Shown piece after piece: positions 51,619 to 59,540 of a stretch of DNA of 64,000 nucleotides (within the stretch, counting starts at the first letter, position 1; the number at the start of each line of letters is the position of its first letter). Source of the DNA: Fidelibacterota bacterium (GTDB taxonomy: Bacteria > Pseudomonadota > Alphaproteobacteria > Rhodospirillales > Rhodospirillaceae); contig CANJMF010000008.1 in assembly GCA_947475895.1 (NCBI GenBank), positions 56,682-120,681 of the forward strand, given 5' to 3'. The notes beneath the pieces were generated by a model. It saw nothing but the letters and a program-made list of their open reading frames with translations, searched no databases and was not told the origin of the DNA. The translations under genes were made by a program, and so were the position numbers.

Positions 51619-52932
51619 TCACTTCGGTACGCTTGGTGAAATGACGAATAAGCTTTCACCGACTTCTGTCAGGTTGACGGCTCGCTTGTTGCCGTTCGCG
51701 GTAAGTAGACGCTGAATTACATCTCCACATTCTTGCGTAGAAATATTAAATTTATTCTTCAATTTTTCTTCGCGCGGGAAGGGCTCCAACGGCGATAAGG
51801 GGATCGACATTCCCGGTACCGGCAGGTCCTGCGTCAGCAGGTCGGCTATGCGCTCAACGCCGCTTTTTTCACCAATATTCGCGACGTAATGCTCGGCTTG
51901 GGCGGGACTAAACTCGGGCTTTACCAGCACGTCGCCGCGATCCAAATAGGCTTCGGTCGCATCGACGAGTTTGATCGGGTCCGTAAACAGCGGATTTAAT
52001 TTATTCGATATGAATGAGTCGCTGATCCAATTGGGGTTTGCGACCAAGCTGAAAGCCATTTTGCCGGCAGCCTGGGCCTCGAAGCCTGTTGTGCAGGATG
52101 TATGCAGCAAAATCTTGCACCCTAACGTCCAGGGCACGTGCGCGCCTTCCCGAACGACAGACACATTGGGATGGGCGTCAAAAACGCCATTCCACCGCTC
52201 GACAGCCTCACCCGGATGAGGGCGAACGACGATGCGCTGATTCGGTCGACGTCGGCTGAGTTCGTGAATGGCTTTTAAGATCGCCGCTTTGTTGACGCGC
52301 TCGAATTCGATTTGATCGTCCCATGCTTTCACAGAGGCGGGATCGTCCAGCCTGATGAACCCTGCATGAACGTGAATTTGGGTTACCTGCTGGATGTCAT
52401 TCCAAAGGGTGTTGATGATGCCAAAGTTGGTGTTGATCAGGACGAAATCGCCGAATCGCGCGCGCACCGCTTCGATGTCGCGTTTGAAGAAATCGCGATA
52501 TGCCGGCTTCAAAATGTCGACGCGGCCGTTTCCCGCGACTTCTACCTTTGTCTTGCCGCCGCTTAGTTCCGTCAAAACGTCTTTTTCAAATTGCCCGTTC
52601 GCAAAAATGACGTCGGGCAACGAAAAGATGTCTTTGGTGCAGTAATTGCTGATCGCTTTCTTCTCGATATGCGCCAGCAGTTCTTCCTCAAGCACGACGA
52701 GTTTGTGATTCGCCGCTTTCGCAAGGCGCATGGCTTGATGGTGAATGTTGTTGAAGCTTTTGAATAACGCGGCTCCCGGCGGCAGACGCTTCAGGTTCCC
52801 ATAGATCATCCATTGCTGACCGATAAGAACGACGTAACCGCGTTCCGCGAGCACCGTAGCAAGGAGCGCTTTGCTGTCGAACTCGCGTGAGCCGAATTCG
52901 ATCGGCAGATAAACGATCGGGTAACGGTTCAC
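51619..52932 (-). CDS. surface carbohydrate biosynthesis protein (TIGR04396-like)
   Basis: 437 residues from a GTG at 52932 that overlaps the preceding stop (GTGA). The protein starts with YPIVYLPIEFGSREFDSKALLA. Landmarks are IGQQWMIYGNLKRLPPG, VVLEEELLAHIE, FANGQFEKDVL, VRPHPGE and LLHTSCTTGFEAQAAGKMAFSL, a GT-B-like arrangement. This matches the family I recall as TIGR04396 (surface carbohydrate biosynthesis protein), often found with nonulosonate genes. It may be a transferase for the cluster's sugar. Function not established. Confidence 0.8.
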   Translation of the reverse strand: MNRYPIVYLPIEFGSREFDSKALLATVLAERGYVVLIGQQWMIYGNLKRLPPGAALFKSFNNIHHQAMRLAKAANHKLVVLEEELLAHIEKKAISNYCTKDIFSLPDVIFANGQFEKDVLTELSGGKTKVEVAGNGRVDILKPAYRDFFKRDIEAVRARFGDFVLINTNFGIINTLWNDIQQVTQIHVHAGFIRLDDPASVKAWDDQIEFERVNKAAILKAIHELSRRRPNQRIVVRPHPGEAVERWNGVFDAHPNVSVVREGAHVPWTLGCKILLHTSCTTGFEAQAAGKMAFSLVANPNWISDSFISNKLNPLFTDPIKLVDATEAYLDRGDVLVKPEFSPAQAEHYVANIGEKSGVERIADLLTQDLPVPGMSIPLSPLEPFPREEKLKNKFNISTQECGDVIQRLLTANGNKRAVNLTEVGESLFVISPSVPK

Positions 52933-53762
52933 CACGCCGAGAGGCCCCCGTCGATCATCAAATTTTGGCCTGTGACATACGACGATGCATCCGACGCCAG
53001 CCACACAAGCGCGTTGACCATTTCCTCGCCGTAAGCCATGCGTCCCAAAGGCACACGTGCGCCGTATTTGCGTTTGAACGTTTCGTTCTGGCCGCTCTCG
53101 ACGCCGCCGGGTGTAATGCAGTTAACGCGGATTTTTTTATCGGCCCAATAGGTGGCCAGGTATTTCGTCAGCCCTACGACCGCGGCTTTTGACGCCGAGT
53201 ACACTGCGGGGCTGTTGATGCCGCGCCCTTCGTATTCCGAACCTTCGTAAATGCGCTGGTCAGGCGCCATCACGCCGTAGATTGACGCAGTGTGAATAAT
53301 GCTGCCACCTTTAGCTTGCTTGACCATTTGCGCGCCGACCGCTTGATCCACCAAGAAAACACCGTCGATATTGACAGCCATGACGCGCCGCCATTCTTCC
53401 AAGCTATAGGTCTCGAAGCTGGCAAAGAATTTGTCGCGGTCGGGTGTTTTACCGCCCACGTTGTTATGCAGGATGTTGATTTCGCCGAAAGCTTCTACCG
53501 TCGCTCTGACCGTTGCCGCGACCGATGCGGGATCGGTTATGTCGCAGCCGAGGCCGATCGCTTTGACGCGGTGTGTCTTATTCAATTCATCGGCGAAGGT
53601 GGCCGCGTTGCTTTGATCGAGATCGACGACAGCAATGTTCGCGCCGAATTCGGCCAAGCCGTTGCAGAAGCGTTTGCCCAGGATGCCTACCGCACCGGTA
53701 ACAATGGCGTTGCGTCCGGCGAGATCGAACTTCTTGCGGTAGGAAGTGGGTGTGTCGCTCAT
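52929..53762 (-). CDS. ptmA: SDR-family oxidoreductase, PtmA-like
   Basis: 277 residues, classical SDR. NAIVTGAVGILGKRF is the cofactor loop (TGxxxGxG), NNVG the stabilising motif, and the catalytic YSASKAAVVG segment follows a TASIYG serine region. GQNLMIDGGLSAW is the usual C-terminus. PtmA homologues sit in legionaminic/flagellin-glycosylation loci of Campylobacter. Its proposed roles concern the GlcN-derived precursor or later modification; the reaction is uncertain. It overlaps both neighbours by 4 bases. Confidence 0.85.
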   Translation of the reverse strand: MSDTPTSYRKKFDLAGRNAIVTGAVGILGKRFCNGLAEFGANIAVVDLDQSNAATFADELNKTHRVKAIGLGCDITDPASVAATVRATVEAFGEINILHNNVGGKTPDRDKFFASFETYSLEEWRRVMAVNIDGVFLVDQAVGAQMVKQAKGGSIIHTASIYGVMAPDQRIYEGSEYEGRGINSPAVYSASKAAVVGLTKYLATYWADKKIRVNCITPGGVESGQNETFKRKYGARVPLGRMAYGEEMVNALVWLASDASSYVTGQNLMIDGGLSAW

Positions 53763-54457
53763 GTCGCTCTTTCGGCCAGGATCATTTCGACGATTTTGAA
53801 GTCTAGCTCGGAGTCGATATCGATGGATCGTTCTTCGGGCATCACATACAGGACCGTGTCCGGTTTGAAAATCGCCGGGTCTTCGAACAGCGCATCATGG
53901 CGCCACACGTAGATGGACGCATTCATATCATAGCACTTCGGTGCGTCCTGACGGCGAACCACTGGCTTTTCCAGCGGTTTGGCCAAATTCACGGCTCCGC
54001 GTGCATTCTCTTCGACCAAATTAAAGTAAGGCGAGCGCCGTGCCGACATGCCGGTGATTACGTTGGGCGCGTTGCGTTGTTTAAGAAGCTCGACTGCGCC
54101 GACGATGTCCGACGGAAAGCGCAAGGGCGACGTGGCGTCCAGGTCCACGAGAACATCATACTGCTTGCTGGTGTGAGCCTCGGCCGATTGTACGCAATGC
54201 CTGATGGCAGGAATTTTTGCTGCCTGGTCCGTTGCCAGGTCGTCGGGTCGTTTCACAAGCATATCGGCACCGGCATCCTTTGCCGCCTGCAGAATATCTG
54301 GAGAGTCGCTGCTGACCGCCAAAAAATCGAACAGCTGGCTCGCGCGAGCCTGTTCGATCGTCCAGGCAACTAGCGGCCGACCGTGCATCAGACGGATATT
54401 CTTGTTGGCGACGCCCTTCGAGCCGCCGCGGGCGCATATGGTACAAAGCGCGCTCAT
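53759..54457 (-). CDS. legF: CMP-nonulosonate synthetase (NeuA/LegF/PtmB type)
   Basis: 232 residues from the ATG at 54457 (ATGA overlap; a longer frame enters the neighbour). CTICARGGSKGVANKNIRLM is the CMP-acylneuraminate synthetase nucleotide loop with GSKGVxNKN. VDLDATSPLR replaces the common LQPTSPLR, and SIDIDSELDFKIVE is the C-terminal metal/sugar site. It activates the C9 acid with CTP. It is on the opposite strand and about 14.6 kb from the synthase gene, with which it must cooperate. Confidence 0.9.
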   Translation of the reverse strand: MSALCTICARGGSKGVANKNIRLMHGRPLVAWTIEQARASQLFDFLAVSSDSPDILQAAKDAGADMLVKRPDDLATDQAAKIPAIRHCVQSAEAHTSKQYDVLVDLDATSPLRFPSDIVGAVELLKQRNAPNVITGMSARRSPYFNLVEENARGAVNLAKPLEKPVVRRQDAPKCYDMNASIYVWRHDALFEDPAIFKPDTVLYVMPEERSIDIDSELDFKIVEMILAERAT

Positions 54458-55371
54458 GCTGCGGCCACCTTCGCGTGAGTTGCATTTGCGCGTTCGGCCG
54501 CGGCGATCAATTCGAGAACGTCCAATCCTTCTCGCAGTGTGCAGAGTTTCGCACACGTTCCATCAAGCATCGCCTGATGTTGGGCACGATAGGTATGGTC
54601 GCGTTCGACGGCTTCTTGGCGAACCACGACGCCATCCTTTGTGAGCGTGCCTGCCAGAAAGTCTAAGACGAAGCGTCCAAGGTCGGTGATCGCTGCAATC
54701 TGTCGTCGGGCAGGTTTGTCGAGATAGTTCATGGTCACATCCACGGACGGGCAACGCTCTGCCACTAATGACACTGAAAACGTGTCCTCAGTCTCGATTT
54801 CCAGATCGCTGAACTTACCGCCGGTGGCCGTCAGTGAACGCCAAGGCCCGAACAAGTGCAGCGCCAAGTCGAGCTCGTGCGACAGGTCGCGCAACACACC
54901 GCCACCGCCGCCGCGTTTAGCCGAATACGAAAGCCGATAATCGCGGTTTGGGCGCCAGTCCGGCAGCCATTGCCCCACATGCAGCGTCGCGGCTGTCACT
55001 TTTGCGGCCGCCAACGTGCTGGCCAATGCCATCACCAACGGGTGGCACCGAAAATTATAGGCCACGGCCGCGTGCGAGAACTTCGTCGCAGGCAAGGGAT
55101 GGGCTTCACCGAACAGCGGCTTTTCAACGAGGACGCGCCCGGTGAATCCTAAATTCACAAGTTGTGCGAAGGAGGCGTAATGATCCGAAGTCTGATTGGC
55201 AATGACAACATACGCGGGCTTCCATGCATTGAGCGCCGCATCGAGCGTAGAATAACAATGCGGATGATCATTTGCATGTCCACTGACGACTGCCGTATCG
55301 CAGCCGAGGTCTGTGGCTAGGCGCGCGTGACGTTGGCCGATGGAGCCGTAACCGACAACAAGTGCCTTCAT
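54454..55371 (-). CDS. Gfo/Idh/MocA-family oxidoreductase (PtmF-like)
   Basis: 305 residues from the ATG at 55371 (ATGA overlap; nearly 100 codons of upstream open frame lie inside the formyltransferase gene and are discarded). KALVVGYGSIGQRHARLA is the NAD(P) Rossmann loop, VLVEKPLF contains the family EKP motif, and GGGGVLRDLSHELDLALHLFG holds the late catalytic His region. Members oxidise or epimerise sugars, and PtmF homologues occur in legionaminic loci. The exact step is unknown. Confidence 0.82.
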   Translation of the reverse strand: MKALVVGYGSIGQRHARLATDLGCDTAVVSGHANDHPHCYSTLDAALNAWKPAYVVIANQTSDHYASFAQLVNLGFTGRVLVEKPLFGEAHPLPATKFSHAAVAYNFRCHPLVMALASTLAAAKVTAATLHVGQWLPDWRPNRDYRLSYSAKRGGGGGVLRDLSHELDLALHLFGPWRSLTATGGKFSDLEIETEDTFSVSLVAERCPSVDVTMNYLDKPARRQIAAITDLGRFVLDFLAGTLTKDGVVVRQEAVERDHTYRAQHQAMLDGTCAKLCTLREGLDVLELIAAAERANATHAKVAAA

Positions 55372-56282
55372 GAGCGCGCCTGCGATTTCAGGCGGTACCC
55401 AATTCTCAACTTCACGGGCTGACCATCGGCGGCTTCCCATGCTGTCATCAGGAGCGTGCTGTCGCCCGTCTTGACGACGACGCCAGCGGGCGAAATGCCG
55501 ACCACTTCGCCCGGCGTTGAAATGTAATTGGGCGCGTCCGGAATCGTTTTGGCGGAAAGAATACGTACAGTCGTCCCATCCAATGTCGTCGTGGCACCGG
55601 GGCCGGGTGTGGTGATGGCGCGGACGAAATTGAAAATGCGCCGGCTCGGCCACGACCAATCGATCCATTCATCGCCGGGACGGCGTTGACCGAAGTAGCT
55701 TCCGACAGGGTGAATCGCTGCTTGCGGCCGCCGCTGTATCGTCCCTTCGGCCAATCCCGCCAAGGCCTCGTGCAGTGCTTGCGCGCACGTCACTATCGCG
55801 TGGTCCAGCAGCGTCGCGTAAGTGTCGTCGTCCGTGATCGGCAACATCTTCTGAACAACGATATCACCGGTATCAATGCCTTCGTCGATGTAGTGCACAG
55901 TTACGCCGAACGCCTTTTCGTCGTTGATCAGCGCCCAGTTCAGAATGTTGCGCCCGCGATAAAAGGGCAGCGCGCCCGCATGGCAATTGATAAAACCAAG
56001 AGGTGCTGCGTCAAGAATGGGCCGCTTCAAGATCTGGTTGAAAGACATCGAGACAAACAAATCGGCGTCGAATGCTTTCAGAGACGCAATGGCTTCGGGT
56101 GCATTCACTCTCTCTGTCGGCAAGAACGGCACATTGAGCCGCTTTGCCCAGTCTGCCAGTACAGGGTCGCGCGTGTCGAAGCGCGGTACGATAAAGATCA
56201 CCTTAAAGCGCGGATCGGCCGTAATCAGTTCGAGCGCACGGTGCGACCATGGTCCGTCGGCGAAATACCCGAGTTTGATCAT
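55368..56282 (-). CDS. formyltransferase-family enzyme (sugar N-formyltransferase candidate)
   Basis: 304 residues. FINCHAGALPFYRGRNILNW contains the Asn and His of the formyltransferase triad, and YIDEGIDTGDIVVQ contains the Asp. This is the fold of methionyl-tRNA formyltransferase and of sugar N-formyltransferases such as ArnA and VioF. A C-terminal OB-like domain (about 205-300) is present, as in Fmt. The operon position argues for N-formylation of an amino sugar from N10-formyl-tetrahydrofolate, rather than initiator tRNA. It overlaps both neighbours by 4 bases. Confidence 0.83.
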   Translation of the reverse strand: MIKLGYFADGPWSHRALELITADPRFKVIFIVPRFDTRDPVLADWAKRLNVPFLPTERVNAPEAIASLKAFDADLFVSMSFNQILKRPILDAAPLGFINCHAGALPFYRGRNILNWALINDEKAFGVTVHYIDEGIDTGDIVVQKMLPITDDDTYATLLDHAIVTCAQALHEALAGLAEGTIQRRPQAAIHPVGSYFGQRRPGDEWIDWSWPSRRIFNFVRAITTPGPGATTTLDGTTVRILSAKTIPDAPNYISTPGEVVGISPAGVVVKTGDSTLLMTAWEAADGQPVKLRIGYRLKSQARS

Positions 56283-56902
56283 GATACTTTGCCTGGCGTC
56301 AGCACGTTGCGCAGCAGCGCAAGACCGTTGCTTTGGCTCTTTTCGGGATGGAATTGCACGCCGCCGACCCGGCCATTATCCACAGCGGCGACGAACGCCG
56401 TCTCGCCATGAATACACTTGGCCGCCCAACAGTACGGCGGCGCATCTATAACGCCGAAGCTGTGCGTGAAATAGAATGACGTACGGTCCGGTAACCCAGT
56501 CATCATTTGGGACGGCGTGTCGAAGCGTACTTCATCGAATCCCACGTGCGGCACGGGGGCGCTTGGTTGCGGGTTCAATTTACGCAAGACGCCGGGGAAG
56601 AGGCCGAACCCTTCGACGCCCGGGGCTTCTTCGCTGCCTTCGAACAGCACCTGCATGCCGACGCAAACGCCAAATAGGCGGCGACTTGGATCTTTCACGT
56701 ATTCGCGAATGGCGCCGGCGAAGCCGCGCTTGTTGAGTTCGTCCATTCCGCTGCCGAAATTTCCGACGCCCATCAAAAGGGCGAGCGGCGCATCGCGCAG
56801 GTCGTCGGGATTCGCCGACAACGTGAATGGCACGGAGAGATAGGTGAGCGCTTTGGTGAAGGACGCAAGATTCCCCACGCCGTAATCGATGACGAGGACC
56901 AT
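56279..56902 (-). CDS. HisH-like glutamine amidotransferase for sugar amidination
   Basis: 207 residues, class I glutaminase. FGVCVGMQVLFEGSEE gives the nucleophile Cys, and VQFHPEKSQ gives the catalytic His and Glu. Start VLVIDYGVGNLASFTKAL is typical of HisH. It should release ammonia from glutamine and pass it on. The HisF-like gene at 58749 and the WbpG-like gene at 56914 are in the same operon, as in the HisH2/HisF2/WbpG system of Pseudomonas. A role in sugar modification rather than histidine synthesis is therefore favoured. Confidence 0.87.
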   Translation of the reverse strand: MVLVIDYGVGNLASFTKALTYLSVPFTLSANPDDLRDAPLALLMGVGNFGSGMDELNKRGFAGAIREYVKDPSRRLFGVCVGMQVLFEGSEEAPGVEGFGLFPGVLRKLNPQPSAPVPHVGFDEVRFDTPSQMMTGLPDRTSFYFTHSFGVIDAPPYCWAAKCIHGETAFVAAVDNGRVGGVQFHPEKSQSNGLALLRNVLTPGKVS

Positions 56903-56913
56903 GCGTTCTTTGC

Positions 56914-58020
56914 CTATTCGACCTCGAACAAGGGTTCCCAGCGGCCGTCGCGTTTTTCGAACAGCTCGTGGTTCACAGAGCGATCGAGCGCGGCGTCGAA
57001 TTCCTGGCGCGTCATCTTATAGTATTCCAAATATTCTTCCATGTGCCGCTCGGGATACTGATTATCGTAAAGCTGCACGAGGGGTTTGGCCTGCTCGCGA
57101 GTCAATGCACCGCGACGGATTTCGATATTCGAATCCTGCGTGGCGCGGCCGAAGCCAAACTTCAGGTACATCAAATAGGTATGCAGCGCGTAAAGGGAAG
57201 AGTCGTTCTGAGCGAAATTGGTAAATGTGCCTGAATTGCTTTCCTCGTGCTCCTTCAAGCCGCAGTGCTGTTTCGCGACAAGGTAGTTGCGATAGGAGTC
57301 CCACGGTTCGAAATACGACCAGTGGGTCTTGAACACCCCGATCTCCTTTAACAAGTCTTCATCCGGAAACGTCCACTGGAAGATCTTTTCTTTCGGTAGC
57401 TGACCGAAGGTTTTTTCGTACTGACCCGACAGGTAAACGCGCTTGATATAGTCTACATAAAAATACGGTGTGAACTTTGTCTCGGTCGAGCCGCCATATT
57501 CCATTTCGCCGTCTTCGCCGTAGAAGATAGGCGCAATGCGGTGCAGCGCTGCGGTGCGGATGACCGCTGACAAAATACCGCATGTCCAGCCGAACAGCGG
57601 CCGGCCGTGTTCGATAAGGCCGATGCGGTTGATCTTTTGCATGATGTCGGTGTCGAGCGTGATGTGGACGTGGTCGTAGCCCGAGTTCACGAAGTCCTGC
57701 AGGTTTTCATTACCGATGCCGAATTCCAGCGGCGGCCGCACGGTGATGCACAAAGGATGCATGCCGTAGACGTGCTTAAGTTGATAAGCGACGTACGAAC
57801 CGTCTTTGCCGCCCGAAACGGGGCACAACACATCGTACTGGCCATCGTTGCGGCGGTGCTTGTCGAACAGCGCCAGAAGCTCTTTCTTGCGGCTGTCCCA
57901 ATCAAAGACTTTCTTCTCGTCCGCCCATTGGCAAGCATTGCACACGCGCTCGGCGTTGAACTCGACGCGCGGGCGCGTCGACATGTTTAAGCAGCGCGAG
58001 CACCAAAAGAGATTCTTCAT
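56914..58020 (-). CDS. N-acetyl sugar amidotransferase (WbpG/PseA/PtmG-like)
   Basis: 368 residues. Zinc-ribbon N-terminus WCSRCLNMSTRP...CNACQW (two CxxC pairs). The PP-loop VLCPVSGGKDGSYVAYQLK (near 63-82) binds ATP for adenylation of an amide oxygen. FYGEDGEMEYGGS and RRGALTREQAKPLV are family blocks. It converts an acetamido group of the sugar to acetamidino using ammonia from the HisH/HisF pair. Acetamidino-nonulosonates are known from Campylobacter and Legionella glycans. Stop 11 bp before the HisH-like gene; the start overlaps the acetyltransferase stop (ATGA). Confidence 0.9.
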   Translation of the reverse strand: MKNLFWCSRCLNMSTRPRVEFNAERVCNACQWADEKKVFDWDSRKKELLALFDKHRRNDGQYDVLCPVSGGKDGSYVAYQLKHVYGMHPLCITVRPPLEFGIGNENLQDFVNSGYDHVHITLDTDIMQKINRIGLIEHGRPLFGWTCGILSAVIRTAALHRIAPIFYGEDGEMEYGGSTETKFTPYFYVDYIKRVYLSGQYEKTFGQLPKEKIFQWTFPDEDLLKEIGVFKTHWSYFEPWDSYRNYLVAKQHCGLKEHEESNSGTFTNFAQNDSSLYALHTYLMYLKFGFGRATQDSNIEIRRGALTREQAKPLVQLYDNQYPERHMEEYLEYYKMTRQEFDAALDRSVNHELFEKRDGRWEPLFEVE

Positions 58021-58727
58021 TTAGCCAATCCGTTGAAAATACGAGAAAGTAGGAAGGAAACGTTAGCGTTACCGGTCTTGATCGACGTGCCGGCCACCAG
58101 CCCGCCGTCGGGCACTGTACCATTGATGACGGTGCCGCCGGCCCCGAACACGACATTGTTGCCGATTTTAGACGCTCCGATGATGGTCGATTTCGCGTAC
58201 ATCAATACGCCGTCGCCCAGCACGGGATAATCGAGCCCGCCGTTGCGTGGAGATCCGCCAATGGAACAGTTCTGATATAGGCAGAGGAAGTTACCCAGCT
58301 TCGCACGCCCGACCACGGTGCCGACGGGGTGCACGAGTACGAACACTTCGGGCGGCTCGACCTCATGATACATATCGAAGGCGTGCAGAGCCTTGTTGAG
58401 CAGATAGGCGCGTGTGGCGATTTCCTGTTCGCCGGCCTTCGACAGCTCATGGGCAAGGATCAAAAGGAAAGCGGCGTATTGATCGCTGTACAGATGATTG
58501 AGCGCGGCGTCGCCGTTGCGGGTATATCCCCCAAGCGCCACGCGTTTCCATCCACGCGCGATAACGGCCGTTGCGCGCGCGGCGGCACCTTCAACCGTGT
58601 CAGCAGCCACCGGGCGGCCGTCGGGGAAAAATGTCTCCATCTGCCGCCGGGCATACTGAGCGAGGGCAGGCAGAGCGAGCGTGCTCCACATCCGGCCGGC
58701 CGGCGTATTGATTTCCAGGTAGTCCAA
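58017..58727 (-). CDS. hexapeptide-repeat acetyltransferase (serine acetyltransferase-like)
   Basis: 236 residues. A helical N-terminal half is followed by a left-handed beta-helix with repeats such as VGRAKLGNFLCLYQNCSIGGS, YPVLGDGVLMYAKSTIIGASKIGNN and VFGAGGTVING. The layout resembles CysE-type O-acetyltransferases. In this operon the substrate is more likely a sugar than serine, perhaps the 7-amino group or a hydroxyl of the nonulosonate. No NeuD/LegH-type enzyme is visible elsewhere in the window, so this is the leading candidate for that step. Confidence 0.78.
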   Translation of the reverse strand: MDYLEINTPAGRMWSTLALPALAQYARRQMETFFPDGRPVAADTVEGAAARATAVIARGWKRVALGGYTRNGDAALNHLYSDQYAAFLLILAHELSKAGEQEIATRAYLLNKALHAFDMYHEVEPPEVFVLVHPVGTVVGRAKLGNFLCLYQNCSIGGSPRNGGLDYPVLGDGVLMYAKSTIIGASKIGNNVVFGAGGTVINGTVPDGGLVAGTSIKTGNANVSFLLSRIFNGLAK

Positions 58728-58748
58728 GGCGGGTCGCCCCCAAGCGGT

Positions 58749-59519
58749 TCAGGCCCAAGCGGCCATATTCATCCCAGCTTCTAGCAAGCTCGCCCGAGAG
58801 GACGAAAGCCCTTTACCGATAAATGCGAAGAGATTGGATGTCGCTACACCAGATACTCGCGGCAGTTCGAGGCCCGGTTGAAAATGATCGGTCCGTCCCA
58901 CCCCACCCATGAGCACGATCGGCTGGGGAATGGCCGGGGGAATAACGTCGAAGACATTTAAATCCAGCCCCATGCCGGTTCCGTCGCGGTCGATGGAATT
59001 TAGGAGGATTTCACCCACCCCGAGCGAAGCAACATGTGCCGCCCAGGCACTCAGGGCACCTGGATCGGGTGCGCCGGCCCCGCGTAAGTGCGGTGTGCGT
59101 GCCCCTTCCAGCCCACGATAATCGACCGAGGCAACCAATGCCTGTTCGCCGTAAACATCGGCGATTTGTTTCACCACGTCCGGCTTTTCCCAGAGCAGTG
59201 TGTTCACGACAACTTTGTCAGCGCCATTGTGGAAACACGTTTCGGCGTCGCGGAAACTACGGATCGCGCCACCCAGCGACACAGGTACGAAGACTTCGGC
59301 AGCGATGCTTCCCGCCGCGGCCGTGAATTTGGCTTGATCAATGGCTTCGCTTTCGACGTTTAGGATCACTAGCTCGTCGATAAAGCGCGACACTTTCGAG
59401 AAATTGTAATTTCGCTTGAGCCAATCGGCATTACCCACTTTCTGCAGACGGAAATTCCGGCTGATACAGAACTGCCCATTTAGGTACAGCAAAACGAAGA
59501 TGAGACGCTTCTTGGGCAC
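58749..59519 (-). CDS. HisF-like ammonia-channel partner of the sugar amidotransferase
   Basis: 256 residues, HisF TIM barrel (LNSIDRDGTGMG, PVSLGGAIRSFRDAE, VVVNTLLWEKP). Aligned without gaps to the T. maritima HisF N-terminus as I remember it, residue 11 is Leu instead of the catalytic Asp and residue 19 is Ile instead of Lys. The Asp130 equivalent is kept in SVDYRG. Loss of Asp11 is expected to abolish the cyclase reaction of histidine synthesis while leaving ammonia channelling. This supports a dedicated sugar-amidination role with the HisH-like and WbpG-like proteins. Confidence 0.85.
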   Translation of the reverse strand: MPKKRLIFVLLYLNGQFCISRNFRLQKVGNADWLKRNYNFSKVSRFIDELVILNVESEAIDQAKFTAAAGSIAAEVFVPVSLGGAIRSFRDAETCFHNGADKVVVNTLLWEKPDVVKQIADVYGEQALVASVDYRGLEGARTPHLRGAGAPDPGALSAWAAHVASLGVGEILLNSIDRDGTGMGLDLNVFDVIPPAIPQPIVLMGGVGRTDHFQPGLELPRVSGVATSNLFAFIGKGLSSSRASLLEAGMNMAAWA

Positions 59520-59540
59520 GCGGGATTACTCGGTTTTTTA

